A stretch of DNA of 64,000 nucleotides, from contig CM037877.1 in assembly GCA_021292165.1 (NCBI GenBank), positions 6,687,980 to 6,751,979 on the forward strand. Direction: 5' to 3'. Made by a program: the position numbers and the translations under genes. Source of the DNA: Shinisaurus crocodilurus. Its lineage: Eukaryota > Chordata > Lepidosauria > Squamata > Shinisauridae. The notes under the pieces are model-generated. The model had not been told where the DNA came from, searched no databases, and saw only the letters and a program-made list of their open reading frames with translations. Shown one piece after another: positions 58,645 to 64,000 of this stretch; the first letter of the stretch is position 1; each line of letters opens with the position of its first letter.

Positions 58645-60996
58645 ATCTTCAGAACGGAGGCAGGGCTTACCTTACTTTTTAGGATGAAGTGGCTGCGGGT
58701 TTTATTTATCTTCTTTCTTTAGCACTTAAAACAGTGTTCTCCAACCTTGGGTCCCCAGATGTTTTTGGCCTACAACTCCCAGCATGCCCCAGCCAGCGTA
58801 GCTGGCTGGGGCATGCTGGGAGTTGTAGGCCAAAAACATCTGGGGACCCAAGGTTGGAGAACACTGACTTAAAAAGAAGCCTCTGCTGCTGCTTCTTGCA
58901 GTCCCTTCTCCTTCCTAGCACAGCTATGCACGTATGTGTGTGATTGACTTACCTCTGGGCATTCATGCATGTTCGTGCCCCCAATTTAGGACCACGGAGA
59001 TGCAGGAGGGGGAATTTAAGCTTTCTCCCCCTCCTGTTTTCATGCTGAAATTCCCCCCCTCCCCCTGGGGAATGGTTAAAAAAAGTTTTAAAAATTGAGA
59101 CTCTTTCTCTCTTTTTAACCTTTCCCCCACGGCTCACAAGGGGATAAAGCCGGTCGCTGTCAAATGCAGCGCTGAGCTGGAGGAGGAGGGGCAGAGGGAG
59201 CTGCGAAGAGCGGTCAGGTTTTTTTTTGCTGCTCTGGCTGCGCGAGCGCCCCTGTAGCCCTTCGAAACGAGGCATGCAGAACCCGCTCTGCCAGGTTCGA
59301 ACATCACAACAAGCCACCCTGAACAGCCCAACAACAAGCCATGAGTGTTCGTGAAAAATAAGCCACCCTGTGGAAATCGCGCCGGGTTCGGACATCACGG
59401 CAAGCCACTAGGGGTGATAACCCATGGTGGGTTGCCGTGTCATGCGAACCAGGTCACTGCCTCTCCAGGGGTAAACAGAAAACCAAGATACAAGGCAGGG
59501 GGCATCCTTGCTATGGCCGCAAGTTAACTCTTTGACCCGGTTCGCACATTATGGCAGCAAAGCCTGTGTTGTTTATCCCAGGAATTGCTGGGGACGAGCA
59601 GAGCAGATGAGCGTGCATGAGCCATTTCTGCTTTTAGTTAACAACCCAGGAAATTCTGGGTTATGGGTTAAACAACCAGAGTTAACCCAACAACAAACCA
59701 TGGGCTAACTCTGGGTTGTTTAACCCATAAACAACCCAGTGTTTCTGGGTTTGTGCTTCACCAAACGACCCAGGAATGGGGCACTGCTGGGTTGTTAACT
59801 AAAAGCAGAAATTGCCCACGTGCTCCGCTCGTCTCTGGCAATTCCTGGGTTAAACAACCCAGGAATTGCTGCCGTGACATGCAAACCAAGTCTGTGTCTG
59901 AAGAAAGAAAAGGTTCAGTTTATAGAAAACCTGCTTCCCCAGTCCCTGTTGTTTCTTACATCCTCCATGTCCATCCCACATTCCTCCAGGAAGGAGCTCA
60001 GCAGAATTCCTGCAGCCTGACAAATAGCCTTGTCTTCATTCGTGAGATTGTCTATCGCTTTGAGCACAAGCTCTGTGATCTGCGTGGTGGAGAGATGCTC
60101 ACCAAATGCCTGGCATGGAGAAGAAAAAAGGGGTGTCTGTCAGGGCTTTCCCTCTTCTTCACACTCTTCCCGTTTCTCTGCAATCCAGGCACGCCTTCAG
60201 AAGAGAGGCTAAGAACACATTTGCCCTGATGATCCGGCAAGTGTGCTCTGTGCAGAGAAGTAGGTTTCCTCACATGCAACTGATGTAGCCACCAAATCTG
60301 CTCCATGATTCTCATCCGGGTCCCACTGAACTGGCAGGATGTGTCTTGCCTTGTGACAGGTGGATTTCCATCCAGGGCCACCAGTTGAGCTTGAGTAGGC
60401 ACCTGTGAGTATATCTGGACTGGATCCTTTTTTTTTATGGCCTCTAACACTGTTTTTGAAATTCGTACATATGGCAAAAGTGTCGTGTGCTGTTATCGAG
60501 AGCCATGATAAACTCACATGAAATGCAGCTTACAAAATAGAACGAGCTGGTGGAGGCACGTCTTCCTTTCCTATGAGCAAAAAGCTCAATACTGTGATTA
60601 TTTAAACAATTGACTTTTCTACATGAGGCATTTATTGTGCACTCATGATTCCTTACTCACAGTTGTTTACGGGCTCTTTAGACAACATCATGATCCTCCA
60701 GTTTCGCTTCTGTTTTTTCCAGAGCAATTCCCCATTTCTTTCTTTCTTTTTCTTTTCTATTTTTTAGAATGGGGAAAATGAGCTATTAAATTACAACGGG
60801 GGAAATGGCGCTCTATCTCCTGGTGTATTTGTGCTATTCCGCTATAGCACAGCTCCACCTAGAGGTTGTGTGGCAGAAAAGCAGGAAAGGAAGAGCTTTT
60901 CGTGTAGAGCTCAGATCTCAATGCCGCAACAGAAGTGAAAGCAGATACAGCGATTAACAGCACAATAAATACCTCATGTAGAAAAGCCCAAACTCT

Positions 60997-61036
<40 letters not shown>

Positions 61037-63748
61037 ACAGGGTTAATGTTTGATGAAAATGTCAGAAGGGTTTTATAGTGAACTATAAACTTAACCTGTT
61101 TTAAAACTGATTTAATGGTTACAATTTCCCACAAATCAGTGCAGAGAACAACAGGAAACTACTGTAAGAACTGGAATGCACAATCTGAACAGTCACATGG
61201 TACAGCTTTTGCTGGGCTGGGCCATTTCAGGCTGTAGGTCTGGAGGATCATGTTTGAATACTCTCCCATGTAAAAAACACTCCCTGAACCATTCATTAGC
61301 ACAACTCATCTAGAACCCTTCTCCAGAGCGTTTTGCATGGTAAAGGGGTGGGACTTCAAAAATGCAGTTGCCCACCTGCAGTCTGAAATGGTACAGCCCG
61401 GCAAAAGCGGTGCCATATGTCTGCTCTGGCTGCATGTTTCAGCTCTAATGACTCAAAGAGATAAGATGAGAGAAAGATGAGCTTAGCAGACACTGAATCA
61501 AAAGAGGGCAAGAAGGAAGACCGGCAAGAGTGGATGTACAGTAATACCTTGGATTGCAAGCATAATTTGTTCCGGAACCGTGCTTGTAATCCAAAACACT
61601 CTTATATCAAAGCGAGTCTCTGGCGGGCGTGAGCGGGGCCGATTTCAGCCCGCTACGCCTGCTCGAGGCGAGTGGTTACATCCCTACACTACTTGTCTTG
61701 CAAGACGTCGCTTGTTTATCAAGTCAAAATTTATTTTAAAAAATTTGCTTGTCTGGCAAAACGCTCTCAGACCAAGTTACTTGCAATCCAAGGTATTACT
61801 GTATTAGAGTCTAACAGTTGGTAACCCAGAGCCATACCTTTGCCACTTTAGAGATGTTGTTGTAAAAGATCATGGGGCCAGGAATGAAAAAATCTTCTCG
61901 GAGCCATTTTACGACATTCCCTTTCTTATTCTTGCGTTTCTTCTCCATTTCCTTAGCTAAGCCATATAGTACACACACACATACACACACACACAAAACA
62001 CACACACACAGGAAAAACACATCATCAGTCTTTTCCACCTACAACCGCCAAATATTGTATGCTGAGGGCCAGTTCAGCAGTTACTTTTGGCTGCGTTGCT
62101 CACTTGCAAAAAGGCGAGTGAACATCACAAACCTGTTTGTTAGGTGTTCGCTAAGATATGCCGTAGAGAGATCACAGATCCGGAAACCCTCCAGAGCAGT
62201 GTTCTCCAACCTTGGGTCCCCAGATGTTTTTGGCCTACAACTCCCAGCATGCCCCAGCTGGCTGGGGAATGCTGGGAGTTGTAGGCCAAAAAAATCTGGG
62301 GACCCAAGGTTGGAGAACACTGCTCCAGACTCCAGAGCATAAGCTGGTCAAAGCCCTTTCTTTTGTCTACACATTTTACAGAGGGTGCCAGTGTGCCTGA
62401 CAAACTCTGTAAAACAAAAAGTTTAGGAAAAAAAGAAAGAGGGCCCTGTTTATTCCAGGTCTTCTTCATGACACCGGCAGGTGGACCCATTTTTCTTTTA
62501 AACTACTTTTTGGAGAGGTGAGGTCAAGGCTCGGTGCAGAACGAAGATGCAATAACATCTGCCACCTTCATTTGCCCTGAGTGCCTCTGGGCTCATGTGG
62601 AAAAGTTTTTTCTCTCTCTCTAAAAAGTTTTTTTTTTTTTTTTTTTAAAGAAAAAGCAAAGATGACATTGTGGGAGGGCCCTCCATGTTGTGGGGCCCTG
62701 GACGCCGATGGCGCCACTGAACTCCTTGGGGTAGGGGACCTGTCGTCTTCTACTCTGCAGGGTGCCATGAATACTGAGGGTGCTACATAACCAATACATA
62801 ACAAAAATAGTACTGCCATGTGACGTTACCTCAGGAACTGAGGCATATCCCAGGATAAGGGCAAGTGCGGACAAGCCCTTTGTTTCAAATCAGACAATTG
62901 CCAGGGGTCCCTGTGAGGCATGATGAAGCCAAGCTGGCAGTCGTTTTCTGGCACTGGCCCAACTGCTGCAAGTTCTGAACTTATTATTTGTACGTTGCCT
63001 TTCTACCAAAAAAATGGCGCCTACGCAGACTTACAGAACCAATTAAAATGGATTAAAGCAATACATTTAAATACAATAAAAACATAACAATTACAGAAAA
63101 AAAAATATTATTAAAAACTGCATCCAATCCAGCAGACCCACCCACTTACAGGCTAAAGGCCTTCTTAAATAAAGTGGGTTTTGCCTGCCAGAGGAAGGAC
63201 AGCAGAGAGGGAGCAAACCACAGCCTCCCTTGGCAGGGAGTTCCACAGCCTGGGAGCGGCCACTGAGAAGGCCCTCTCTCGTGACACCAGCAAACACACC
63301 TCTGAAGGTGGCGGTTGAGGGAGAAGGGCCTCGCCAGAAGATCTTAAGAACCAGGCAGGTTCATATGGGAGAAGGGGGTCTTTCAGGGAGCCTGCTCCCA
63401 AGCCATTTATAGGGCTGTACGGTGTATAGGTCATAACCAGCACTTTGAATTCTGCCTGGAAACAGACCGGTAGCCAGTGAAGTGCTGTAACAAGGGGGTC
63501 ACGTGCTCCCTGTAACCGACAACGGTCCACGGTCTGGCCACAGCATTCTGGGCCAGCTGAAGTTTCCGCACTTGACCAGAACTTCAAGATTTCCCAGCAT
63601 GCTCCTCCTCACCCATTTTGCTCATGATGATGTAGTGGAGATGGTACATTGCCTCTGCCGAGAGCTGCCCGATCTCCTTCATGCTGTCGGCGATGTGAAG
63701 GGCCAAGAGCGCCACCAGCTGTCCAAGCAGGGAAAATTCTGGTGTCGT
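34326..63748 (-). CDS. Maestro heat-like repeat (MROH) family protein, C-terminal 15 exons
   Basis: Fifteen minus-strand exons with GT-AG borders and consistent phases give 2079 coding nt, 692 residues plus stop. Coordinates in transcript order: 63613-63748, 61838-61956, 59960-60109, 56598-56752, 54632-54779, 52803-52984, 50905-51042, 49396-49510, 45638-45781, 42750-42926, 41859-42008, 41083-41202, 38448-38550, 37909-37974, 34326-34501. The protein is built of amphipathic helix pairs (HEAT-like repeats). Stretches such as EMWKALVSDPYANVKLM, RRHSKSQMPLA, REAAAILI and ALQDLQGDCDASVANA resemble the maestro family as I remember it. No catalytic motif is seen; these proteins are helical scaffolds of poorly known function. 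Which paralogue (MROH1, 2B, 7 or a reptile-specific copy) cannot be told. Exon 12 has stops in the expected frame, so the locus may be decaying or the assembly may carry base errors. The 5' exons lie beyond the right edge. The gene converges on AQP3. Confidence 0.85.
34563..34678. mobile_element. Palindromic hAT MITE, family A, shortened centre
   Basis: It is 116 bp long with centre cagcaggctggggcctgctg. Its right flank gaatataagg is the target duplication of the copy at 25062, while its left flank is unrelated. Confidence 0.88.
34679..34980. repeat. Duplicated segment, copy 2
   Basis: Same-orientation match to 25197-25512 (see there), lying between two family A elements. Confidence 0.85.
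35013..35142. mobile_element. Palindromic hAT MITE, family A, rearranged
   Basis: The right arm is intact but the left arm is scrambled after ctccaaccttgg (gagaacaacc inserted). The right end reads gagaacatgg instead of gagaacactg. Confidence 0.8.
35165..35890 (-). mobile_element. L2-like LINE, 3' portion
   Basis: The minus strand reads SSKTDYRNALYMGLPLKTVQ, ARLITGTRRSKYITPVL and, in another frame, RAFSVVAPQFWNDLPDEAHL, the C-terminal part of an L2-type reverse-transcriptase protein with frame breaks. Confidence 0.8.
36150..36386. mobile_element. Dispersed DNA-type repeat, copy 2, left part
   Basis: It is homologous to 10668-10930 and is interrupted at 36386 by the LTR. Confidence 0.6.
36387..37214 (+). 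mobile_element. Solo LTR-like element
   Basis: The 828-bp segment starts TGTGGCG and ends GTCACA (TG...CA). It is flanked by ggaggg and gaaggg, a likely 6-bp target duplication with one change. It interrupts a repeat whose uninterrupted form is at 10668. A TATAAGG lies at about 36511 and an AATAAA at about 36952. No coding sequence is present. Confidence 0.65.
36527..36712 (-). mobile_element. CR1 LINE 3' end, nested in LTR
   Basis: The catagaatcatagaa terminus, then gtagttgattccattgtc as in the long CR1 at 46764. Confidence 0.85.
37215..37320. mobile_element. Dispersed DNA-type repeat, copy 2, right part
   Basis: It continues the homology to 10945-11042 (cttgtcagtgggccaccgct; gtgcctacctttgacaac). 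Confidence 0.6.
37909..37974 (-). CDS. MROH-like exon, window exon 14
   Basis: The acceptor tgcctag and donor gtaagt enclose a 66-bp exon with phase 1 on both sides: HMKPDVVTTKDVEDIFL. It is too small for ordinary frame scans; splice phase and family resemblance decide it. Confidence 0.75.
38448..38550 (-). CDS. MROH-like exon, window exon 13
   Basis: The acceptor tccctag and donor gtaata enclose 103 bp: IWRNKHKLSEMLAQMVDYLN, then SRNASYREAAAILI. Most of it, with the following intron, is duplicated in inverted orientation at 33091-33411. Confidence 0.86.
38640..38918 (+). mobile_element. CR1-type LINE fragment
   Basis: Sense-oriented copy with gggttggacaaattcatgga and ending gcatggctcttcttatgttc, as in other reptile CR1-type repeats. 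Confidence 0.65.
39000..40320. other. MROH intron 12 part, no recognised feature
   Basis: A/T-rich for about 600 bp (39180-39720), then ordinary sequence. No exon with suitable phase was found. Confidence 0.45.
40322..40342. repeat. (CA)n microsatellite
   Basis: About ten CA units. Confidence 0.85.
41083..41202 (-). pseudogene. MROH-like exon, window exon 12, with disrupted frame
   Basis: The acceptor tgcctag and donor gtgagt enclose 120 bp, which fits phase 0 on both sides. The first 26 codons read VSRGALCSCANFMKWVDIPN and on to LFDMK, as expected for the family, but then TGA and later TAA follow in that frame. Another frame reads NEHQPLQHILKHLI, which looks like the true continuation. An extra A in one A run and a missing A in another would restore the frame while keeping 120 bp. 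Either the exon is decayed or two base-calling indels are present. Confidence 0.65.
41240..41375. mobile_element. Dispersed repeat with 'gactaacgtggctacccctc' end
   Basis: The blocks gtagcccacaaaggcttac, ttaaggtgccacaagact and gcagactaacgtggctaccc are a recurrent reptile repeat. A decayed relative lies at about 43160-43420. Confidence 0.5.
41440..41523 (+). mobile_element. CR1 LINE 3' end
   Basis: Sense orientation, ending ttctatgattctatgattct. Confidence 0.85.
41540..41613. mobile_element. Fragment of old fold-back MITE
   Basis: One arm with ttctagtcagacacatttgg and aaggcacgtggctggggaag. Confidence 0.5.
41859..42008 (-). CDS. MROH-like exon, window exon 11
   Basis: The acceptor ttcttag and donor gtgagt enclose 50 codons in phase 0: EDNELRRSSIVVFGMLLKGV, then LRSLVPLLIQLTDAWTRE. 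Confidence 0.86.
42113..42320. mobile_element. GGTTGT-rich fold-back element (family C), diverged
   Basis: The sequence ggatgtcacgatgacaaccc on the left and a reversed counterpart near 42300 enclose aaccctgggttgttggg. Confidence 0.5.
42750..42926 (-). CDS. MROH-like exon, window exon 10
   Basis: The acceptor cttcag and donor gtaagt enclose 59 codons in phase 0: EVLEPFLAPLICCAFDPDRN, then KTLQYIFHHLDVEEYG, a clear HEAT-like pair. Confidence 0.87.
43654..43993. mobile_element. DNA transposon-like element (family D)
   Basis: The left end cttttccacatgaggcattt and right end gtgtagaaaagctc are inverse; the core has ttccgctatagcacagcgcc. Confidence 0.7.
44423..44557 (-). mobile_element. Palindromic hAT MITE, family A
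   Basis: 135 bp; flanks tgttagac and agttagac form a target duplication with one base different. The centre agctacgct is the complement of the 20735 centre, so the insertion is inverted. Confidence 0.9.
44860..45230 (+). mobile_element. Retroviral-type LTR (endogenous retrovirus), probably solo
   Basis: A TATAAAA at 45083-45089 is followed by an R-like stretch (ggggttctgctttgcgacac) and an AATAAA at 45154-45159. A U5-like stretch (gttgtccttgtctgaggtaa) comes after. Borders are approximate because no TG...CA pair with target duplication was resolved. It lies in an MROH intron in antisense. No gag, pol or env sequence was seen. Confidence 0.5.
45583..45606. repeat. (TC)n microsatellite next to MROH exon 9
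   Basis: About twelve CT units, 30 bp beyond the exon 9 donor. Confidence 0.85.
45638..45781 (-). CDS. MROH-like exon, window exon 9
   Basis: The acceptor tttgcag and donor gtaaga enclose 48 codons in phase 0: LLIHAEIGLFFMKQDILDVL, then CPFMQTFSIRGLGHLLQHP. Confidence 0.86.
45918..46443. mobile_element. Fold-back element (family B) split by an L2 insertion
   Basis: The left end (gtgccatcctatgcatgtta) is at 45918-45955 and the rest (tgtttagactgaaaaacggt to catagg.tgggcaccct) at 46336-46443. The L2 segment sits between them. Confidence 0.7.
45956..46335 (+). mobile_element. L2-like LINE 3' end
   Basis: The protein end is readable as a decayed AFSVVAPTLWNSLP region, followed by cggccagatgggcgattgat and an (aaat)n tail. 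Confidence 0.75.
46764..48366 (-). mobile_element. CR1 LINE, 5' truncated, with long reverse-transcriptase frame
   Basis: CR1 non-LTR retrotransposon. The minus strand has an open frame of 456 residues (46994-48364) covering the reverse transcriptase. Landmarks are SPGPDELHPRV (22-32), LDFSKAFDKVPHD (151-163), GVPQGSVLGP (208-217), the catalytic FADD (238-241) and the thumb region ERVQRRATRMIKGL. The 3' UTR ends in catagaatcatagaatcata repeats. The endonuclease domain is missing through 5' truncation, so it cannot move by itself. An unbroken frame indicates a fairly young insertion in an MROH intron, same strand as the gene. Confidence 0.93.
48905..49180. mobile_element. Family C-like fold-back element, diverged
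   Basis: The sequence atcatgacatacaaacccgg and ccacggtggcctgcaatgat with catgcaaacctgg suggest inverted ends; the centre contains ccatggcaacaacaagccac. Confidence 0.45.
49396..49510 (-). CDS. MROH-like exon, window exon 8
   Basis: The acceptor tttcag and donor gtgaga enclose 115 bp: TLFTFTKVHLKMTFKQ, then ANAYLRHSDIKERTVGMAFF. It ends in phase 0. Confidence 0.86.
49640..50162 (-). mobile_element. DNA transposon-like element (family D), interrupted by a SINE
   Basis: The stretches 49640-49912 and 50086-50162 match family D in reverse (tagcggaatt; cacaataaatgcctc). The SINE and an (ATC)n run fill the gap. Confidence 0.65.
49913..50085 (-). mobile_element. tRNA-derived SINE, truncated, with (ATC)n tail
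   Basis: The body (aaggaacccaaggtggctta) is preceded by a 42-bp (ATC)n run at 49925-49966 that replaces the usual A/T tail. Confidence 0.75.
50477..50611 (+). mobile_element. Palindromic hAT MITE, family A, with matched arm mutations
   Basis: 135 bp. Both arms carry the unusual ccGtgggtcc / ggacccaCgg change. Flanks ttctagcc and ggcaagcc are only partly alike, so the target duplication is weak. Confidence 0.88.
50905..51042 (-). CDS. MROH-like exon, window exon 7
   Basis: The acceptor attcag and donor gtaaga enclose 138 bp. It reads TAVQALKNLIACAGYIKEYN, then WDMLSTPEDFFEGLFSLV, and ends in phase 2. Confidence 0.86.
   Translation of the reverse strand, partial: HCRAGSEEPDCLCRLHQGIQHSGDARLLGHAVNSRGFLRRPVQSG
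51304..51331. repeat. (TC)n microsatellite
   Basis: About fourteen TC units. Confidence 0.85.
51527..51935. mobile_element. GGTTGT-rich fold-back elements (family C) with SINE inside
   Basis: The ends tgggctcagacaacatgata and gctgggttcagacaacacga recur in both directions. A short tRNA-SINE tail (aaaaaaggcggggtataaat) sits at 51785-51855 and splits the right copy. Confidence 0.7.
52015..52200 (+). mobile_element. CR1-type LINE fragment
   Basis: The sequence gataaattcatggaggatcc and agaatgctggtctaga match the family at 38640, diverged. Confidence 0.5.
52203..52322. mobile_element. Old fold-back MITE
   Basis: The inverted ends gatcagccttcc and ggaaggctgatc enclose ccagatgtgctggtctacaa and gcagtccaacacatctgt. 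Confidence 0.7.
52378..52684. mobile_element. GGTTGT-rich fold-back element (family C)
   Basis: The ends ggggtcagacaagggttgag and ttgtgttgtctgaacccagt; internally ctgggttcagacaacatgat and its complement. Near-identical in layout to 51527 and 57800. Confidence 0.75.
52803..52984 (-). CDS. MROH-like exon, window exon 6
   Basis: The acceptor cctccag and donor gtaagg enclose 182 bp starting in phase 0: ATNALCLILSLPEAADSLQN, then FPHLLIALVTQIYFVLGTC. It ends with two bases of a split Arg/Ser codon. Confidence 0.86.
53550..53972 (+). mobile_element. Non-LTR retrotransposon 3' end with readable C-terminus
   Basis: The frame ends WEALAHERSKWRLAFHKGSM, DFEEARVQGEREKR and CGSRIGLHSHLRTHR, a zinc-finger-like tail (CxSRIGLxSHxRTH) of a reverse-transcriptase protein. 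It is followed by ctcggtcacgagtgatcgcc and a (GAT)n tail. Retroposon, not a host gene. Confidence 0.75.
54632..54779 (-). CDS. MROH-like exon, window exon 5
   Basis: The acceptor tgtgtag supplies one base of an Asp codon, then SVAEMWKALVSDPYANVKLM and, later, YRRHSKSQMPLA. The donor is gtacaa and the exon ends in phase 0. This is one of the most family-typical exons. Confidence 0.86.
55117..55251 (-). mobile_element. Palindromic hAT MITE, family A, variant ends
   Basis: 135 bp with exact target duplication ctttaaag at 55109-55116 and 55252-55259. Both arms carry the variant end cagtgtttctcaa. The centre agctatgct is the complement of the 25062 centre. Confidence 0.9.
55709..55860. mobile_element. 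hAT MITE with CAGGGC ends
   Basis: It starts cagggccagtgcaaggc and ends gtagcaccggccctg; flanks catgcact and cgtgcact fit an 8-bp target duplication with one change. The core has ggtgccctaggcaag and cgccctaggcagccg in inverted relation. Confidence 0.8.
55905..56065. mobile_element. Family C-like fold-back element, partial
   Basis: The sequence ggctgggttcacacaataca and ccatggtggcttgttctcag resemble family C ends and core. Confidence 0.45.
56598..56752 (-). CDS. MROH-like exon, window exon 4
   Basis: The acceptor cttctag precedes LPMIVKEIYNRLSSISDVFT, and the exon ends at ILLECSVECD with two bases of a split codon. The donor gtagga is weak but gives a perfect phase with the next exon. An in-frame TAG follows immediately if the donor is skipped. 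Confidence 0.8.
56797..56836. repeat. (CTC)n microsatellite beside MROH exon 4
   Basis: About thirteen CTC units, 45 bp upstream of the exon 4 acceptor on the gene strand, where it reads as GAG repeats. Confidence 0.9.
57675..57800 (-). mobile_element. tRNA-derived SINE, diverged
   Basis: The reversed head with aaagattagagtccgggtct and gcggtgactgactggctc is recognisable. Confidence 0.55.
57802..58165. mobile_element. GGTTGT-rich fold-back element (family C), large copy
   Basis: It starts gctgggttcagtcaacacaa and ends gggttatcgtgttgtctgaa; an inner pair (tgtcgtgttgtctgaacc / gctgggttcagacaacaaga) gives two nested inverted repeats. Confidence 0.75.
58424..58644 (+). mobile_element. tRNA-derived SINE with (GAT)n tail
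   Basis: The head gagagccagtgtggcgtagt, the B box gggttctagtcc, and a (GAT)n run at 58601-58644 in place of the A/T tail. Confidence 0.85.
58732..58866 (+). mobile_element. Palindromic hAT MITE, family A
   Basis: 135 bp with exact target duplication acttaaaa at 58724-58731 and 58867-58874; centre agcgtagct, identical to the copy at 20735. Confidence 0.92.
59385..59890. mobile_element. Family C-like fold-back elements, two adjacent
   Basis: The sequence gccgggttcggacatcacgg with ccgtgtcatgcgaaccaggt forms one. The pair gacccggttcgcacattatg and cgtgacatgcaaaccaag forms the other, with a long core of aacaacccagg repeats. Confidence 0.65.
59960..60109 (-). CDS. MROH-like exon, window exon 3
   Basis: The acceptor atgccag and donor gtaaga enclose exactly 50 codons in phase 0: AFGEHLSTTQITELVLKAID, then QAAGILLSSFLEECGMDMED. 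Confidence 0.84.
60617..60990. mobile_element. DNA transposon-like element (family D)
   Basis: Best copy: the ends cttttctacatgaggcattt and aaatacctcatgtagaaaag are perfect complements; the core has ttccgctatagcacagctcc. Confidence 0.75.
60999..61030. repeat. (GT)n microsatellite
   Basis: About sixteen GT units. Confidence 0.9.
61540..61804. mobile_element. Tigger-like (TcMar) miniature element
   Basis: The ends cagtaataccttggattg and caatccaaggtattactg are perfect complements with TA on both sides; related to 29527. Confidence 0.75.
61838..61956 (-). CDS. MROH-like exon, window exon 2
   Basis: The acceptor ggcttag and donor gtatgg enclose a 119-bp exon. It completes a Gly/Ala codon, then reads a very basic run (KEMEKKRKNKKGN) followed by WLREDFFIPGPMIFYNNISK. 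It ends in phase 0. Confidence 0.82.
61971..62010. repeat. (CA)n microsatellite beside MROH exon 2
   Basis: Interrupted CA run 15 bp upstream of the exon 2 acceptor. Read on the gene strand it is a TG run. Confidence 0.9.
62197..62322. mobile_element. Palindromic hAT MITE, family A, shortened centre
   Basis: 126 bp; flanks ctccagag and ctccagac form a target duplication with one change. Confidence 0.9.
62985..63592 (-). mobile_element. L2-like LINE, 3' portion
   Basis: The minus strand reads ALHWLPVCFQAEFKVLVMTY, then YEPAWFLRSSGEALLP and RAFSVAAPRLWNSLPREAVV, the end of an L2-type protein, nearly unbroken. It ends 20 bp before MROH exon 1. Confidence 0.82.
63613..63748 (-). CDS. MROH-like exon, window exon 1
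   Basis: The acceptor tatctag and donor gtgagg border a phase-0 start and phase-1 end. It encodes TTPEFSLLGQLVALLALHIA and then AEAMYHLHYIIMSKM, a HEAT-like helix pair. Upstream exons should lie beyond position 64000. Confidence 0.82.
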
Positions 63749-64000
63749 CTAGATAAGGAAGAGGGAGATGGAATATCAGCCCTTGTCCTTTCGTGGGCAA
63801 GAGAGACCTGCAGTGACACACCTGAGACCTGCACCTTCCCCTTTGACAGCCTGCCACATGCTTGACTTCCACGGCCCATCATTCATCTTTGCTGCAGGTT
63901 TCCTGAGCCGTGGGAAAGTGGAATCGAGAACAATTCATGTAACGTTTAGAAGTTACAGCGGCTGCTTCCCCAGTAGGGCCCATTAGCCCTGCCAAAGCTG

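Noticed and set aside
59753..60229. 158-codon plus-strand open frame
   Set aside because: Antisense shadow of MROH exon 3 plus a family C repeat.
20714..62342. Recurring peptide NLGSPDVFGLQLPACPSQ on both strands
   Set aside because: It is the translation of the palindromic MITE, readable in either direction because the arms are complementary.
1..64000. CRISPR array or prokaryotic defence system
   Set aside because: Repeats are dispersed transposons and microsatellites, not regularly spaced units; genes have introns.

Overview
The window is nuclear DNA of a sauropsid vertebrate, most likely a squamate reptile (lizard or snake). The genes are split into small exons with GT-AG borders. The rest is dominated by repeats typical of squamates: CR1 and L2-like LINEs, tRNA-derived SINEs, 5S-rRNA-derived SINEs with a CR1 tail, and very many hAT-type miniature elements. 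The species assignment is an inference from repeat content; nothing in the sequence names the species.

Layout. (1) 974-5013, plus strand: the last three coding exons of aquaporin-3 (AQP3), ending in a TGA stop and a nearby polyadenylation signal; the earlier exons lie left of the window. (2) About 5100-34300: roughly 29 kb in which I find no gene. It is a graveyard of transposons, with LINE endonuclease and reverse-transcriptase fragments, SINEs, fold-back elements and microsatellites. (3) 34326-63748, minus strand: fifteen exons of a large HEAT-repeat protein of the maestro (MROH) family, including the stop codon. The 5' exons lie right of the window. The two genes are convergent (tail to tail). 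The fifteen exons add up to 2079 nt (693 codons including the stop), and every splice phase agrees. Exon 12 (41083-41202) is the only damaged one. A 5'-truncated CR1 LINE with an open 456-codon reverse transcriptase sits inside an intron at 46764-48366.

The most unusual structure is mobile and palindromic. A family of ~135-bp almost perfect palindromes occurs about ten times, usually between 8-bp target duplications (hAT signature). The two arms of a copy share the same private mutations, and one pair of copies brackets a host-like segment that is also present 9 kb away. A 789-bp hAT element has GAGTC-rich ends. Part of MROH exon 13 and its intron is duplicated in inverted orientation just beyond the 3' end of the gene (33091-33411 versus 38210-38530, about 98% identical by eye). 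This could form a long RNA hairpin in read-through transcripts or drive inversion of the last two exons.

No CRISPR, operon, replication origin or prokaryotic feature is present. Most open frames in the window are chance or transposon frames.
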